NCBI GenBank assembly: GCA_940671915.1 | Contig: CALNVZ010003426.1 | Span: 21,257,733 to 21,321,732, forward strand | Length of the DNA: 64,000 nucleotides | From: Paracentrotus lividus | Taxonomy: Eukaryota; Echinodermata; Echinoidea; Camarodonta; Echinidae | Reading direction: 5' to 3' | Shown here: positions 24,301-39,300 of the stretch, piece by piece | How the letters are laid out: each line of letters opens with the position of its first letter | Numbering within the stretch: the first letter of the stretch is position 1 | Notes under the pieces: generated by a model | The model's database searches: none | What the model saw: the letters and a program-made list of their open reading frames with translations, nothing else | What the model was told of the DNA's origin: nothing | Translations under genes and position numbers: made by a program

Positions 24301-27300
24301 GTTATATTATTTCACATAAAGATAATGCTAAATGATTGCATGATGGAAGAGCTTTCTCAGCAAACTAGAAAAAAAAATTGAAGTATAATTAATAAATGAT
24401 AAATTTATGCGTAATGCTATAAAAAACTAATTAGTAATACATCACCTACCCTATAACGAACCATACCCAAATTTTTCCTTGCATGTTTAATCAAACAATC
24501 CAATATGATACTGATATATTATACTGGGGATATTGAATTTCTTTGATCCTTCTCACGGACCCCTTAAGGTTCCCCAAGTGCAAATAATTATTTGTAGTAA
24601 TACTGACCTGTCTGTATGGGGTTGTTCAGATTAACTTCGTGTTTACTCGTCTGTGTTTCTGTATTGAAGCGATATGAGATGGTTACTGATATAACATCAC
24701 ACTATTAATTTGTGACAGGTTTGTCTTGGTTTATATGTTATTTCCAATACCTTTTGTCACACTCTCTTAAAAGTGTAAAGGGCTATATATTCTTGATAAC
24801 TATTATTTTCGGCGTTTCCTTGGGCAGAAATAGGGATGATTATAATCACCTGTCACCACAATCCCTCAGCATGATAGTTTAACTAAACTATACATAAATG
24901 TAGTCCCCTACTATTACAATATAAGTGCAATTTGATTCTTAAAAGACTTTCCTAAAAGGAGAGAGAGTTTCCATGTCATATACTTTTGGAGGGACAGAAC
25001 ATTTTCCACTGTGTCCTAGCTCGGTCCTATGGAACAGTTAACGCTTTAGCACCTAAACCGCCCAAGACCGCCCCTCAGCTTACTCACTAAACCACCCCAA
25101 ACCGCCCCTGTCTTAAGCACGCTTTAGTCAAGGTTGTATCATAAATATGTGATGAAACATGCCCATACTTCTTGTGGATTACCCATTGGATGTGTGCTGT
25201 CCGATTCTGCACAAGAAAATATGTTTTACGAGCTATTCTTATTGGAAAAACGTGATTGAAACACAGCATAACCCTTTCTGCTTGTGAGTAAACTGACACT
25301 TTTCACACAGTCTCTAGGTGCTAAAGGGTTAAAGGGCATGTTTACTTACAATGGATGCTTCGGTCATTTACCTGGTTCGGGGAAGGGAACCAAAATTCAG
25401 AAATCTTGATTTGTTTGTCAGTGAGCAAACTCACTTCCTCAAACAATCCTGATTCACATAAGTGCACGTAACAGGAACTATGTTGATATACTATAGCCAG
25501 AGTTTACAGTAGTTCTGTTCTTTTGTCCACTTCATTTCACAAAAAAATAGTCTGTCCTTATATATATTTTATTTTTTTATTAGAATTTCACTCTTGTGAT
25601 TTACTAAATAATGCATGACCAATTTCAGATATTTCTATAGAGTATACAGATATCTTTAACCTTTCGCTTTCCTACAATTTCTGCCTTCTGCCAACTTGTA
25701 ATAACCCACTATTCTATCCTGTTACTTTTTATATCAAAATACCCCCTTTTATATCCAAAATGCAAGATACAGTATGCTCTTTTTATCAAGTTATTTCAAT
25801 GGTAGGCCTACTTCTTTGAAGAAATGTAAATTAATAATTTATACATTTATATATGATCTTATGATAAATCTAATCTGAGGTTATGGTTCCCAATAGTTTC
25901 TTCTCTTCAGACTATTTAACTACAGTATATCTACCTTCCCTGTGTATCCCCTTTTCTTTCATCCTCCAAAACAGTCGGCTACTTGCATTGAACTCACTTG
26001 ACTCCTTCGAGCTCTACTGTATGCTATTACATGTATTTACCTGTAGCAATACATGTACATTAGCTCGTGTTTTGATCAAAGTTTGACATAATTCCCTGGT
26101 ATTTTGATTAACCTTCTGTGTATTTGAAGATATCATGGTCCCATTCCTTCCCACATATGTAATAAATATTATGGCAGATGGTGTTTTTATTTTAAATAAC
26201 AGCCAGATACCTTAATAGATGCATAGTATTCTAAAAGAATAATAGATAAAAATAAAAAGGGGTTAATCACAGAATTTTCACTATAGAAAAATAGTAAATG
26301 TTGTGTCTTCTTTAAATCATTTCAATTATTAACAGATTGAAGTAAATGGCATGTTGAAGGAAAAGTTAACTTTTTATTTACAGATAGGATTCCTCAGAGA
26401 GGAACACATCTCTGCATGTTATTCATGAGTTTCTCTTTTTCTTGAAAGATTGAAGAGTAATGAAAGAAATGCTTATCTGTTAAATTTATCTGCATGGCTA
26501 ATATGCTACACTGTCAACACAATATTAATTGAAACTATGCTTGCCTGAATGCCTGATTCTAATACATTTAACACATATCTCATTCTGTAAAAGGAAGAAA
26601 GGTTATCAATAGAGATGAAAATAAACCCCTCCCAAAAAGTTTCGCAAGTGGACTTTGGGCCATGATAACTTTTCAGGTACGCTTTAGTTATTCCTGATAT
26701 TTATACCATTGGAAAGATAATTATTCCCCTTTTTATCGATATCCTATTTGTAATGATTTTGTCATGCTTCAATGGACATAATATCAAAATATGGAGAAAA
26801 GTAAAAAGTCAAATGTTGTAAAATGCACTTTTATTGATCACATTGAAGTTCCGCAACTTGGACTTTAGGTCCTGATAATTTGGGGATATTTTCTAATTTT
26901 TATTGAATTCTACCATTGTCAAGTTAATTTATTCCTCTCTTGATTCATACCTTATTTGTCATGATGATGTCATGCTTGGGTCCACAGGAACCCTGAACAC
27001 CACCTGAATACATGGCAAAGCGAAAGATAATTTCAGTTTAAATTTCTGTAACACTACTTCAAGCTTGATACTTTTAATGTGGGCTTTCAAGCATTATCAA
27101 TTTTCATAGCATCAAAAAGTTCATTTATTCTTCTTTTATTGATGCCCTATTTGCAATAATAACATCATGTTTCAATGCACATAACTCATGAATATAATTC
27201 AAAGTAAAAAGTGAAAAATAGCGAAATGCTTTGTTATTGCTGGCAACAGACAGTAATACTGACAATAGGCATTCAATTTGGAACATTTAACTTCTGACTT

Positions 27301-30300
27301 ATCCTAACATTCAGGTGTTCTGTGCATACAAGAGCAACACTCTCGTTACAATTAGGGTGTCATTAAAAAGAGGAATAAATTTACTTGACAATGGTATAAA
27401 ATTCAATAAAAATTAGAAAATGCCCCAAAAAGCAATCAGGGCCTACATTCGAGTGGCGGAACTTCACTTTGATGAATGCATTTTGCAACATTTGACTTTT
27501 ACATTTCTCCATATTCTGATATTCCGTGCATTGAAGCATGACAAAATCATTACAAATAGGATATCAATAAAAAGGGAATAAATTATCTTTCCAATGGTAT
27601 GAATATCAGGAATAACTAAGGCGTACCTGAAAAGTTATCATGGCCCAAAGTCCACTTGCGAAACTTTTTGGGGGGTTTATTAAACCTTAACTAAGCATGC
27701 TTTATTAGTACACAATGCAATCAGCAACTTACACAATATTTAGTGGGGTTTTTTTTTTTCGTATTGTTATGATATTCAGCGTCACATATTCATTCATTGC
27801 ATGGTTTATTTGGAAAAAACATATGACACACATACAGCAGCTAAAAAGCTGAAAAGTATGTGTTTACAATAATATCGAACTGATGCACATATATATACAA
27901 GTAATCATACAACAAACAATTATCATAGTTATTGTAGTAACAACAACATGGTACATGTAGCTAAAAATTATTTTGCGAAAATATAAAGGCTGTTTAGATT
28001 TGCCAAGTAGGACTAAAAAAATCTACATATTGTCAAGAGATTGATAAAATATGGTATTGCACTTTTGTTTAAAACGGTTGTCTTGCACTTGAATTGGCTA
28101 TATTTGTGTTTATTTCTTAAAGTCATGCCAACAGCTTTCCGTTAGGTATCCAGTCATTACAATGTGGGTTTTCAGTTAAGATAAGGCAAAATCAATGCAT
28201 ATTTTTTTCTCGTCTTGTTTGTAGTTTTTCGAGTTGGCATCGTGTTAAGGCATCTTCATAATCTATATAAGTTTTACTAATATTATTTTACACACTCTTT
28301 TTTTAATTCTTTCAAGATTTTGAATTGTTCAGATGTAAGACTTCCATTAAAAACTGGGGTGCAATACTCTAAAATAGGACGGATGTATCCAACATAATTT
28401 TAATGAGATCAGCAGTTGGCAATTTATGTTGTTTAACCAGTCGAAAACATATATAACTTTCTATTGCACTTTTTAAAAACTTCATTAATGTGAGTATCCC
28501 ATTTCAGATTTTGTTGATATAGACCCCTAAAATCTAAAAGTATGTACATATGATAAATTGTGAATCACCGATGCTCAGAATCTCGGGTATATGGAGGATT
28601 TTTCAAAAAGTAATTCTCATTGCAGTGCATTTTGGGTTTAGTTTCATGTTATTATTCTCAGTCCATTCTAATAAACCATCAAGTACATGTTGTAAAATTG
28701 ATTGTTTTTTAAAGATCTATTTCAAGTAAAGAAAGATCATCAACATATTTAAAATATGGCAAAGATTGATCTTGACAAGCGTCATTGAACATAATAAGAA
28801 ATAAAAATTGGCCCCAACTTTGAACCTTGGGGAACACAGCATTGGTGGTTTCATATTCAGAAAATATATTTTGATATTTTACACATTGAGATCGTTCTTC
28901 TAAAAAATTTATTATCCAGGTTATGATAAAAGAACTGACATTAAGATTAATTAGTTTCCTTATCAAAATATTGTGATCCATCATCCAATCTATCAAAAGC
29001 CTTGGAGAAATCTGTACAAATGATAGTAGACAAAGATTTAGGCTTCTCACAATGTTCAAAAATGATATGCAATAATTTTACAAGATAATGAGATGTTGAA
29101 AGACTGGGTCTATTGCCATACTGATGAGGATCAATGAATTTTGAAATATCTTCTAAAAGCCATTTGATAATAAACGATTCAGCTATATGTGACTTATCAC
29201 ATCAAAATCAGACACAAGTCGCCAGAAAAGAGTCAAAGATTGCAACAAAACAATCCATTTTTAAAGGCTTTCCCCTAATCATTTCTTCTTAAATTTTTTT
29301 ACAGAGCATACAAGATACATTGAATATTTAGAAAATTAAACAAATATTTTCCCCCAAATTAAACAATTTTTATTATTTTGCCAATTTCCTCGATACTGTG
29401 CTGTCCAGTTTCTCCAAAACACTTTTACCAACAGTGAGTTCTTCAGCATTTCATGCATGTAGATGGGGACACTTGTTTACACATGACCTCCATTTAACAT
29501 CCTATCCTAGAAACCCTTTTTTTTCACTGTATCATACAACCAATAATACATTAGTGTTGAGCCCCCCCCCCCCCCCCCCCCATTCATTGAAACTTCCATT
29601 GCATGTACATTGTAAATGTGTGTGACACTTTAAAAAAATTATCAGCCCGCTAAAGTATAGGTACAAGCTTGTTTCTACGAAAATATTGAATACAAATGAG
29701 GAAACAAACATTTTTTTTTACAGCGCCTTTTCTACAAGCAGATACGAAGCTCTTACTTTACATAAACATGATCAATTAACAAAGTATAATGCTACTTAAC
29801 AAAGCTAATAGGAAAACAAGAACAACTGGGCATTAGTCATTGTATTTTGTATGTTAGTGAATCTGCAGCTTTTAAAAAATTTGTGAATTTCTTCCATGAT
29901 TTTGTAGCATTGGCTGTGAATGCCCGCTTACCAGCATTGGTACACCTTTGGACATTATGTTAAATGAATAGATTGAATTACTAACTTTGCTTGTAACACA
30001 TCTAGGCGAGTACAAGTGCCATGTTGGATGATATCCATAACGCTGGAAGGAAATTCTCAACTGAAGAAGCTCTGAGAAGATCTAAGTTACTCAAAGAGAA
30101 ACAGGAGATTGTGGATAAGATGATCACAGCTGGACAAAAGGTTGGTGTTTATTCTTAGATGAGGGGTGATAATAATAGTTACAGTATACTTTGCAAACCC
30201 ATTCAACCTTGCTACAAACCCATTCATCCTTGTCAAGCTGCACCCTTGCCAAGGTGCCCTAAGCCCAAGGTATCTTGCCTCATCCTGATTCTTTTTTTTT

Positions 30301-33300
30301 TGGGGGGGGGGTGGGCTTTTTTCCTGATAAGCTGATATTGTTCCAGAAATAATAATGGGATTAAACACTTTATAATCTTGTAGAACTGTTCTTGCAATGC
30401 TTCAGAATTACATGTTAGGGTCATTCCATGCCAATTCACCCAATGGGTTACACCCTACCGTCTCAGAATTTGCTCAAATTTGGTACACATAAAGTTTAAC
30501 ATTACTTCCAATAAACAAAAAAAAAATTAGTGTAAACGGTCCCGTCGGTTTCCGAGCTTATGGACCCGCCCTTTTTGATTTGTTGGGCAAAAATGGGGTG
30601 TGAACTCCATTTCCAACGCACAATGCGCCAGTACTGGTAGACCAATTTTTTAAACTGGATACCAATTCAAAAGGAATTCAAATGAGGATTTCAAAATATG
30701 GTATCAAAAATATTATGGAGCAATTAAAAGTGCTATGACCTTTGACCTTTCCTTTAAACGCTTGAATTTAGACCTCCCGAGACGAAATAATATTTTTACT
30801 TGAATTTTTATGTAAGTTAATGTCCATATAAGTATTAACATAAAGTAAAAATCCTAGGACGATAATTTATCTCTCACCTTAAAAACATTTTAATGTAATT
30901 TACAAAGTTACTTGTACCCCCACATACTGATATTTGTGGTTGGTAATGTGTGGGTCAAGTCTCCAATTATAGGCTTACTTAAATACTTCCATACTGATAG
31001 TTAAATTACATTTAATTAAAAACAGGACACTAAACTTCAACGGTATATATATGAAACAATTTACACCAATATAGATAATGTAAATACATGTAACGTAACT
31101 CCATTTGCCATAATGAATAGAGACATTGTTTAGCACTTTTGATTAGTGGGTGCAATAGGTATACATACAAATCATCAGAAATCTGCGGTTTGAACGAAAA
31201 AAATGCTTCCACACATAGTAGTCAGCTGCTACTGTCCCAAACTGGGAATACATCCTTGAGATCATTGAAGTCCAAGCAACAGATATAGGAATACATTATG
31301 CATTTGATTGAATGTTACTTCCAGTGAAGTATCTCAGTATAATGGAGTACTTGTACACACATTACCAACACACAAATATTCAGTATGTGGAGAAGGACTA
31401 AAACAGATAAGATACTTTGTAAATAATTAAAAAGAGTTTTTAAAGTGAAGATTAATAAAAATCATCCCTAGATATTACAATGCTATGTTAATATAATATC
31501 TGACAATATAACAAACATAAAAATCAAGTAAAAATATATTATTCGTCTGAGGAGTCAAAATTCAAGGGTTTAAAGAGACAAAGGTCAAAGGTCATAGCAC
31601 TTTAAAATTTGCATCCAATATATATTTTGATACCATTTTTGATCCTTCTTCGAATTCCTTTTGCTTGATGGTACCAGTTTCAAAAAAATTGGTCAACAGT
31701 TCAGGCGCATTGTGCCGTTGAAACGGAAAGTCACACCCATTTTTGCCAAAACAAGAATCAAAAAGGGCGGCCATAGCTCGGAAACGCACGGAACGTTTAC
31801 CTAATTTTTTGTTTCATGAAGGTAATGTTAAACTTTATGTGTACCAAATTTGAGCAAATTCTGAGACGGAAGGGTGCAAAATTGCACTTTTATTGGGTGA
31901 ATTGGCATGGAATGACCCGTTATCCAAAAATCTGAGATTTCCAAAAATATATGTGCTGCAACTGCCCTTAGACTAGGCAGGTGAGATTGTGTCTGAGAAA
32001 TAGAATACTCTTTTTGACCTTGTTCATTTTGTGTTTATGGTGCTTTCAAATTTTTTATTTTCATTTATTTTTTTACTAAATACTTGCAAATGTTAGAAAG
32101 CAAGACTCAGTGCAGTATCTTCCCCAGAAGCAACCAGATTGGACACAAATGACCAGGCAGAAATGAAAAATATTTAAAAACCATGTTATTGTACACCTTG
32201 ATGTACATTTGTACAATCCTTCCAAATTGAATGTTATCAAGATAAATATCTGTGATTTCTTGCCTTTTACATGTCTGAGAGTAAGAGTGCAGTAGCTACT
32301 TTAGAAGCCGCAACACTGGACATCAGCAACCAGATAGCTGAGATCTTGTTAAAGAAATTACAAGAAAAAAAAATCTTTGTAACCTTGTTCAACTTGTTGT
32401 ACAGTGCTTCTGAATAAAATTTGTGCTAATTTGTACTAAATTCCTTCCTTTTAGATGTCTGAGAGCAAGAGTGCAGTCGCTACCTTAGAAGCAGCTACAC
32501 TGGACATCAGCGATCAGGCTGCCGAGATCGTATCTGAGATCGGGTGTAGTCAGCATCAGGAGATTACAGCAGACTTTGTCAGTAGTCTTGAAAAGGAGAA
32601 TGATCTACTCAAGCATCATGTCTCAAGACTCCAGAATGAGGTGCGTTTTATCCGGTCCATCAAGTTTCACTTAGGTACCTTCCCAAAAAATAAAGCCGCT
32701 GCCCGCTGCGTGAACTCCGCACAGCTGTTTTTTTAAACAATAAAGTCTATGGAAGAATAACAGGGGAACATTATATCCTTCCTATAAGCCCGCTGTGCGC
32801 CGCGGCGTTCACGCAGCGGGCCGCGGCTTTATCTTTTGGGAAGGTACCTTATAAAACATTCATATACTCATATGATAATATATTTTTTAAATTTATGTAA
32901 AAGTAGCATTTAGTACATAGTTGCAGTACGTCTCGAGGCATTTTAGAAATTTTTATTTTGTGTGTATCTTATTTGCTCCTTCAACAATTGCTTCCCGGTT
33001 AATTGGTAACACTTATCAAATGGCTAACTCCAACCTTGGACTACATACTATGCTTGACCCTAAACCTAATATTAACCCTAACTCTACATCTTTGATGAAG
33101 TCCACAGTAATTGTCGCTGGAGCATTTATCCATTCATCTTTACTTCATTATGTAGTATTTAAACAGACTTGGTCTGAACTTTAAATCAAGCTTTAATTTG
33201 TCTATCTACATGTACAGTACATGCATGTCTTGCAAGACAATAGTGAAAGACCAGACCTTACATTTGTATTTTATTAATTTTGCATTTCGACACAATGATG

Positions 33301-36300
33301 TGTTAGACGGAACTTCTTAGAGATTTGATTCATTTCTAATTTCTGTTTGTGTTTTGTTTTGTTTTTTTGTTTTGTGGGGTCAAATATTAGTAGGCACACT
33401 TATGAAATGTAGCAACAGTAATTTTAATTTTCTTTTTCATTTTAGATTGATGAACTGAACCAGTCCTGTGAGAAGCTTGCTGAAGACAAACAGAAATGTG
33501 AGACTGTCATCACCAACCTCACCTCAAAGGTCAAAGAACTTACAGGTCAGGACCCCCAAGCGTTGGCAGACCAGCGACCTTCTGACCCGTCCCAGTCTGA
33601 ATCCGAGGTGACCCTTGTGACCGGAGAGAGCGACCTGGACAGTGTACCCCAAGGTGGTGCAGAGGACGCGGCTCAGGTCAGAAGGCACATCCTCTACCGA
33701 AGGCCACAATCACCAACGGATTCTAGCGTTGCGTCCGATCTGAGTTCATCCATGAGGGATGGATGGACGTCAGAGACGGAGCTGAGTAGCGATGGAGGCT
33801 TCTTAGGAGAGGGCAAGCAGTCATTGCTGGAGAATTCTGATGCTGTGAGCTTTGATGGGGAGTTTGATGACTCCATCATGTTCGCAGGGATCAAGGAAAA
33901 GTGAGTTTCAAAAGAATCATTACAAATTGGTAATTTAAATGCATAATTTGGGATGCATTAAGTGGTCATTAAAGTGAGAAATCGAATCAAGGAGAAATAA
34001 AGCTGTAACCATTATCTTGTTCCCTGAAACAGCGGATACCTTCAAGCAGCAGCTGAATCAGTTTGAGATGGTGAGAAGAAATTTGGGGATTAGAATGAGA
34101 AACCAACTCAAGGATAGATATGAACCCATTCTTTAATCTTTGTCCTGCGTTTGTAGATTCCTGAAGCAGCTGATGCCTTCAATCGACTTAACTCTAACAC
34201 TATTTCTTGGGGGAAGGGGGTAATTGCACTGGGAATAGTTGTCATGATACACAATCAACAACTGAATCAGTATGGAGACTAGAATGAAAGCTGAACTGGA
34301 GAGGGATTAACTGATTCCTTTACCTTTGTCCTGTGTTTGTAGGTTCCCTGAAGCAGCAGATGCCTTCAAGCAACAACTGAATCAGTTTGAGATGGTGAGA
34401 GCAGATTGGGAGATGGAGAAACAAGCTCTAGAGGAGGTCGTCATAAGAATGAGAGATCAACTCAAAGAGAGGGATCGTATCATCCAAGATATGACTGCTG
34501 AAAAGGTACAGTGCATGAATTTTATATTGTAAGAAGCCCATTAATCGACTTGTGCTACATGATATAACTCGTCTAACCAGCCAATGTAAATATTACTATA
34601 TGCAATGCAATCATTGATTATATGAAGGATATCTTTATCTGCAACCAAACAAGTCTGATGGAACAAGAAAACAGGGCAAAAGGCCCTTTTAACGTTATCT
34701 GGCGGAAATCATTGAACCTTCGGTGGATAATGCCAAAATCCAACAACTGCATGACCACAATTACATACTGGGTTATCTCTGAATTTCTTTGCTATCTTTG
34801 TGAGGTGAAATTTGTAAAAGAACAGTATACATTGTATTCTTTATTGTATCATTATATTATTGTTATTTTGTTTTTTCATTTTATTTACAGGGTCTTCTAG
34901 CCGTACATAAGGAACACAGTGAAGACTTAGAGGAGAGGGTGAAGACATTGCAAGATAACAATGCCAGCTTGCTTAGAGAAAAAGAAATGGCTGAAAAACA
35001 AAATGTAAGCAAGTTCAACTGGTTTTTTTTTTTTTGTGTTTTTTTTTTGGGGGGGGGGGCAAACTATTTTCCTATTTTCACCAAGACTGTGACAGTATAA
35101 TTACAAGCATGTTCCACTGAGGAGATATAAAGAAGTATTTTACATTATGGATAATTTTTTTGGGGTTGTCCATCTTACAACTATCTACCGGGCTGTACCA
35201 TTATCACGATATGTCGAGCACTGCTTGAGATTCAAACTTGATGGTAATATGGATCACTACATGAAGATGATCTAACTAGGTTTTTGAGGAAGTAGGTCGA
35301 CATGGATAACAGAGGTCAAATTATTAAATTGCAGATAATGGTGTCATTATTGTGATGGTTCAAGAAACACTCCAGAATCAACTTGAGATCAGTTCAGGGA
35401 GACAATCTGATTAGATGTTCTGTGTAATGAGGTCAAAGGTCATAGGCGGTAATTTCTGAGATGCTGTCACATTTGTTTTGTTTGTGTTATTTTTTATTTT
35501 TTAGTGTTCCACAATATTTGAGGTTTGAATGTGGATCAAAGGGTTACAAATGTACATTGCATTCCTGAATCACAGCCAATACATGAATGGCCATTGAGAC
35601 TTAAAATCTTTTTGTTGATAAAGGGTCAATAGAACAAATGTGTAATGGGGCATGATAATCCATTGAGAGTATGCACATAGCAAACTGCTATAGAACCATT
35701 GATGGCTTGTGGAGTCTCAAACTCAGTTTTGTTGTTGTCACAGAGTGCATTGGATCTTCTCTGTTAATGTAGTTCACCATACCTTGTTGTGAGGCTCTTC
35801 ATCGACATCTAATAGGACCGTCATTAGATTATTTTGATAGTTTAAGAGCCTTGTTTCATTTTTTAAGAGGTAAAACTTCAGGTATATATTGATTTTCATT
35901 AATTATCTCTCGGCTAAAAAAAATCATATTTCTATATTTCATTCACGGATTTGTCTCTTTGGAAAAAGAAGATAACAGAGGAACTATTCATTTACATTGC
36001 ATATTTAGCAGTTTGCTCACAACTAATTTGGTTTGTGATTCAGACATACTGCAATGTAGGTACATGTATTTGTTTGCTCTCAGTTTTTATGACAGTATCT
36101 TTGTTTTTCAGTATCATTTTATATTGATCAGATGTATTGTTTGTTGTTTTATACAGGAGGAGATTGCTGACAAACTCAGGAAAATAGAAGGAGAGAAGAC
36201 AGGTCTGGATGCTTCAATATCCAATATAACAAAAGCCAAAGAAGATCTTGAAAGCAAACTTCAAGAAGCAGAGTCCCAATACAGTGCAATAGAAACAGAT

Positions 36301-39300
36301 CTGAAGACGAGCAGAGGTGATGTGGAGGAGGAACTGAACAGAACCAGAGATGAGAAAGAACAGTTGGAAACCGATTTACATCAGCTAGATGCCCAGCACC
36401 AAACTGCTCTTGAACAGATTATCTCATCCAGGGATAATCTGATCCAGGAGATTAAGGAGAAGGAAGCGCAGATCATGGAGGTGAATGATAAACTGGTGAG
36501 GCAGGGTGCGGAACTGGAGCAGTCGATTGCAGAGAAAACAGGTCTTGAATCACAGATGGAGTATATGAGAGAGGACCTGAGCACGAGCAGAGCAGACCTC
36601 CTGGACTCGGAACAGATGAAACAGGAACAGGACGTCGCCATGACAACCCTTCGGACGAAGCTGCAAGCCATGCAGGATGAGCATAATGAGTTGTTGAAGG
36701 AGTTTGACGAGTTCAAGCGGGAATCTGAGCTTAACGCGAGACAAGTGACGGCTTCAAAGCAAAAGGTGGAGATGCAGAACCATGCTGATGAAACTGATCT
36801 TCCAACCAGAAAGGCTCTCCAAGCACAGGTCTTGGAACTTACAGGAAAATTAGAAAGCTTGCAATCAAAGGAACAGAATGAAACTGCTCCCAATGAGAGT
36901 GTTGCATATCTTGAGCATGAGCTCTCCAGGACTCACCATGAAATTGAGGAGCTTAACAAGAGCATCGATGAACGTGATGTCAAACTCCAGGAGATGAGCT
37001 CACATCACTTTGAAAACTCTAAGCTTGTGGAGCAAAAGAATGCTGAGGTGGCAGCACTGAAGACAGAAAATGAAAGGCTGCAGGAGGAAGTGAAGTCGAG
37101 GGATGAAGTATTGACCAAGTCGCACAGTGAGCTTATGAAGCTTCAGGCTGACCTAGCAGCCATCAAGTCTGGCACCGAGAAACGAGAGAGTGCCCAGGAG
37201 CAGGAAAGAACTGTGGCAGAACAGCTGCAGAAAACCTGCGATGAATTGAAAGCTGAGTTGAACTCGAAGAAGGAGTTGTTGGAGTCCACCATAGAGACCA
37301 AGAAAGAGTTGGAAGAGCTAATTGAACAGAAGGAGGAGGACGTGAGAGCGCTTGCTGATGAGAATTCTCATTATTTCAAGAATGTGGAGAAATCAAAAGA
37401 CAAAATTAGTGAGCTCAATGCCAAGGTCAAGGCAATGGAGAATGTAGAACTGCAGCTTCAGGAAACAGAGACAAACATTGACAAATTAAATGCGGAACTA
37501 GAAGAAGCAAAATCAGAGTTGAGCAAAAAGTCTTCCACTGAAGTAGAACATTTAGAAACCATACATAATTTAGAGGAAGAACTGAACAATATAAAGAAAG
37601 ACCCCTTGTTAGAACATACTGAACCAACAGAAACAGAAAGTCCTCCAACAGCAGCAGATAGACTCTCAGAGGAACTGAATCTTAGCACAAAGAAAATAAG
37701 CGAATTGAATGAGGAATTGCACACTGCAGAATCAGAATTGTTAGCTTTGAAGACAGAATTGGAGTCCGTCAAACAGATAGTGGCAACCCAAGATACTCAA
37801 CTATCAGAATCTGAGGAGAGGATCAGTGTGAAGGAAACAGAGATTGGTCAACTCAGAAGTGAGATTGAATCTATGAGAGAGCAGTTGAGTGCTAGTGAAA
37901 CCAACATCAGTACAGTGGAACAGTCTCAAAAGGACCTAATTGACAAGAGTACAATAATCAGTGAACTTCAACAAGAGTTAGAAGTAAGTCGTGATGAATT
38001 GAATCAGGAACTTCAAACATTGCAAGAAAGCATCCAAACGAAGGACAGTGAGATCAGTCGGTTGAATTCATCTCTTGCACAATTGAGGAGTGAGAAAGAA
38101 TCACTGGATGGCTCTCTTGTAGAGTACGAGAGTCAGATTGAGGACTTACAGAGGACTAACCAGCGGAAGGATGATGTTGCAAACAGACTCCGGGAAGAAG
38201 TCAAAAACATCACCACCCAGCTTCAGCAGCCAGCTGAACAACCCCTGCAGAATGGTGAAAGAATAGAAGATACCCTGTCGTCTCCTTCGAGCCCGTTCAG
38301 CAAATCTCCAAGCGGTGTCTTCCAAGGACAGGATGGTTCCATCAGTGACAATGAGAAGCATTACGAGAAGATCATCCAGGAAAGGGATAAAGAGATTGGC
38401 ATGCTCCAACACGAACGTCAAAGTCTCCTCACCAGTCTCAATGAGAAGTCTACCTCAACTATGGGTAACAGTGTTCTTGTTGATCTCCATAAGAGCCAGA
38501 TGAAAGTGAAAACCTTGGAGTCAGAGCGACATCAGATGATGACCGTCCTTAACGAGAAGACCAGAGAGGCAAGCAACCTCAAGAATGAAGTCCACAAACT
38601 CCTCAAGGTCATATCAGCTCAGAAGTCTGCCCTGGAGAAGGCACAGGAAGATGTCAAAGACCTGCACAGTGCCTCCAGAGGTCCAAGAGATGATATGCAG
38701 AAGGAGGCCTTACAGAACCTCTCCCGCATCATCCAAGATAAGGACCTTGAGATTGAAGCTCTGAAGCAGAAGAACACATCCTTGCTTGAAGTTCTGCAGT
38801 CAGAGGCACCAAGCAACAGTTCTCAGATCTCAGGTGTTCTCTCTGAGAGTGAAAAACTGCAAAAGGAAAATACTGTCTTGAAAGAGGAGAGAGATCAGCT
38901 GGTGGTGAGCGTTCATCAGAAACACCAGGAAAGTTTAGCGTACTATGAGGAGGTGCAGAGACTTGTAGGACTTGTTGGTGGAGAGGTCCAAAAATACAAC
39001 AACTTACAGCAACAGCATGGAACCCTCCAGACTCAAATGGACGAGTTAACAGAATCCATGAATCAATCAAAATTGGAATTAGACGAATCTTGCCGGATGA
39101 AGGGATCGTTAGAAGAAGAGTTAGAGATTCAGAAGCAATTAGTTGAAGAGTTGGAGAATCAGCTTCAGTTGTTGGATGACTCTAGAACAGAAATGACCAC
39201 AAGGATGGAAGAATTAGAGAAGATGGAAGCAACTAAATCACAAGAACTTGGTGAAAAGGAAAATGAGATGGCTCATCTGAAGCATACCATTGAGAACTTG

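Noticed and set aside
29398-29625. 75-codon + strand frame with a Pro run
   Set aside because: Pro run comes from a C homopolymer; no homology seen.
36381-39070. Several minus-strand frames of 60-170 codons under the giant exon
   Set aside because: Antisense shadows of heptad-repeat codons (Leu/Ser/Cys-rich), no independent support.
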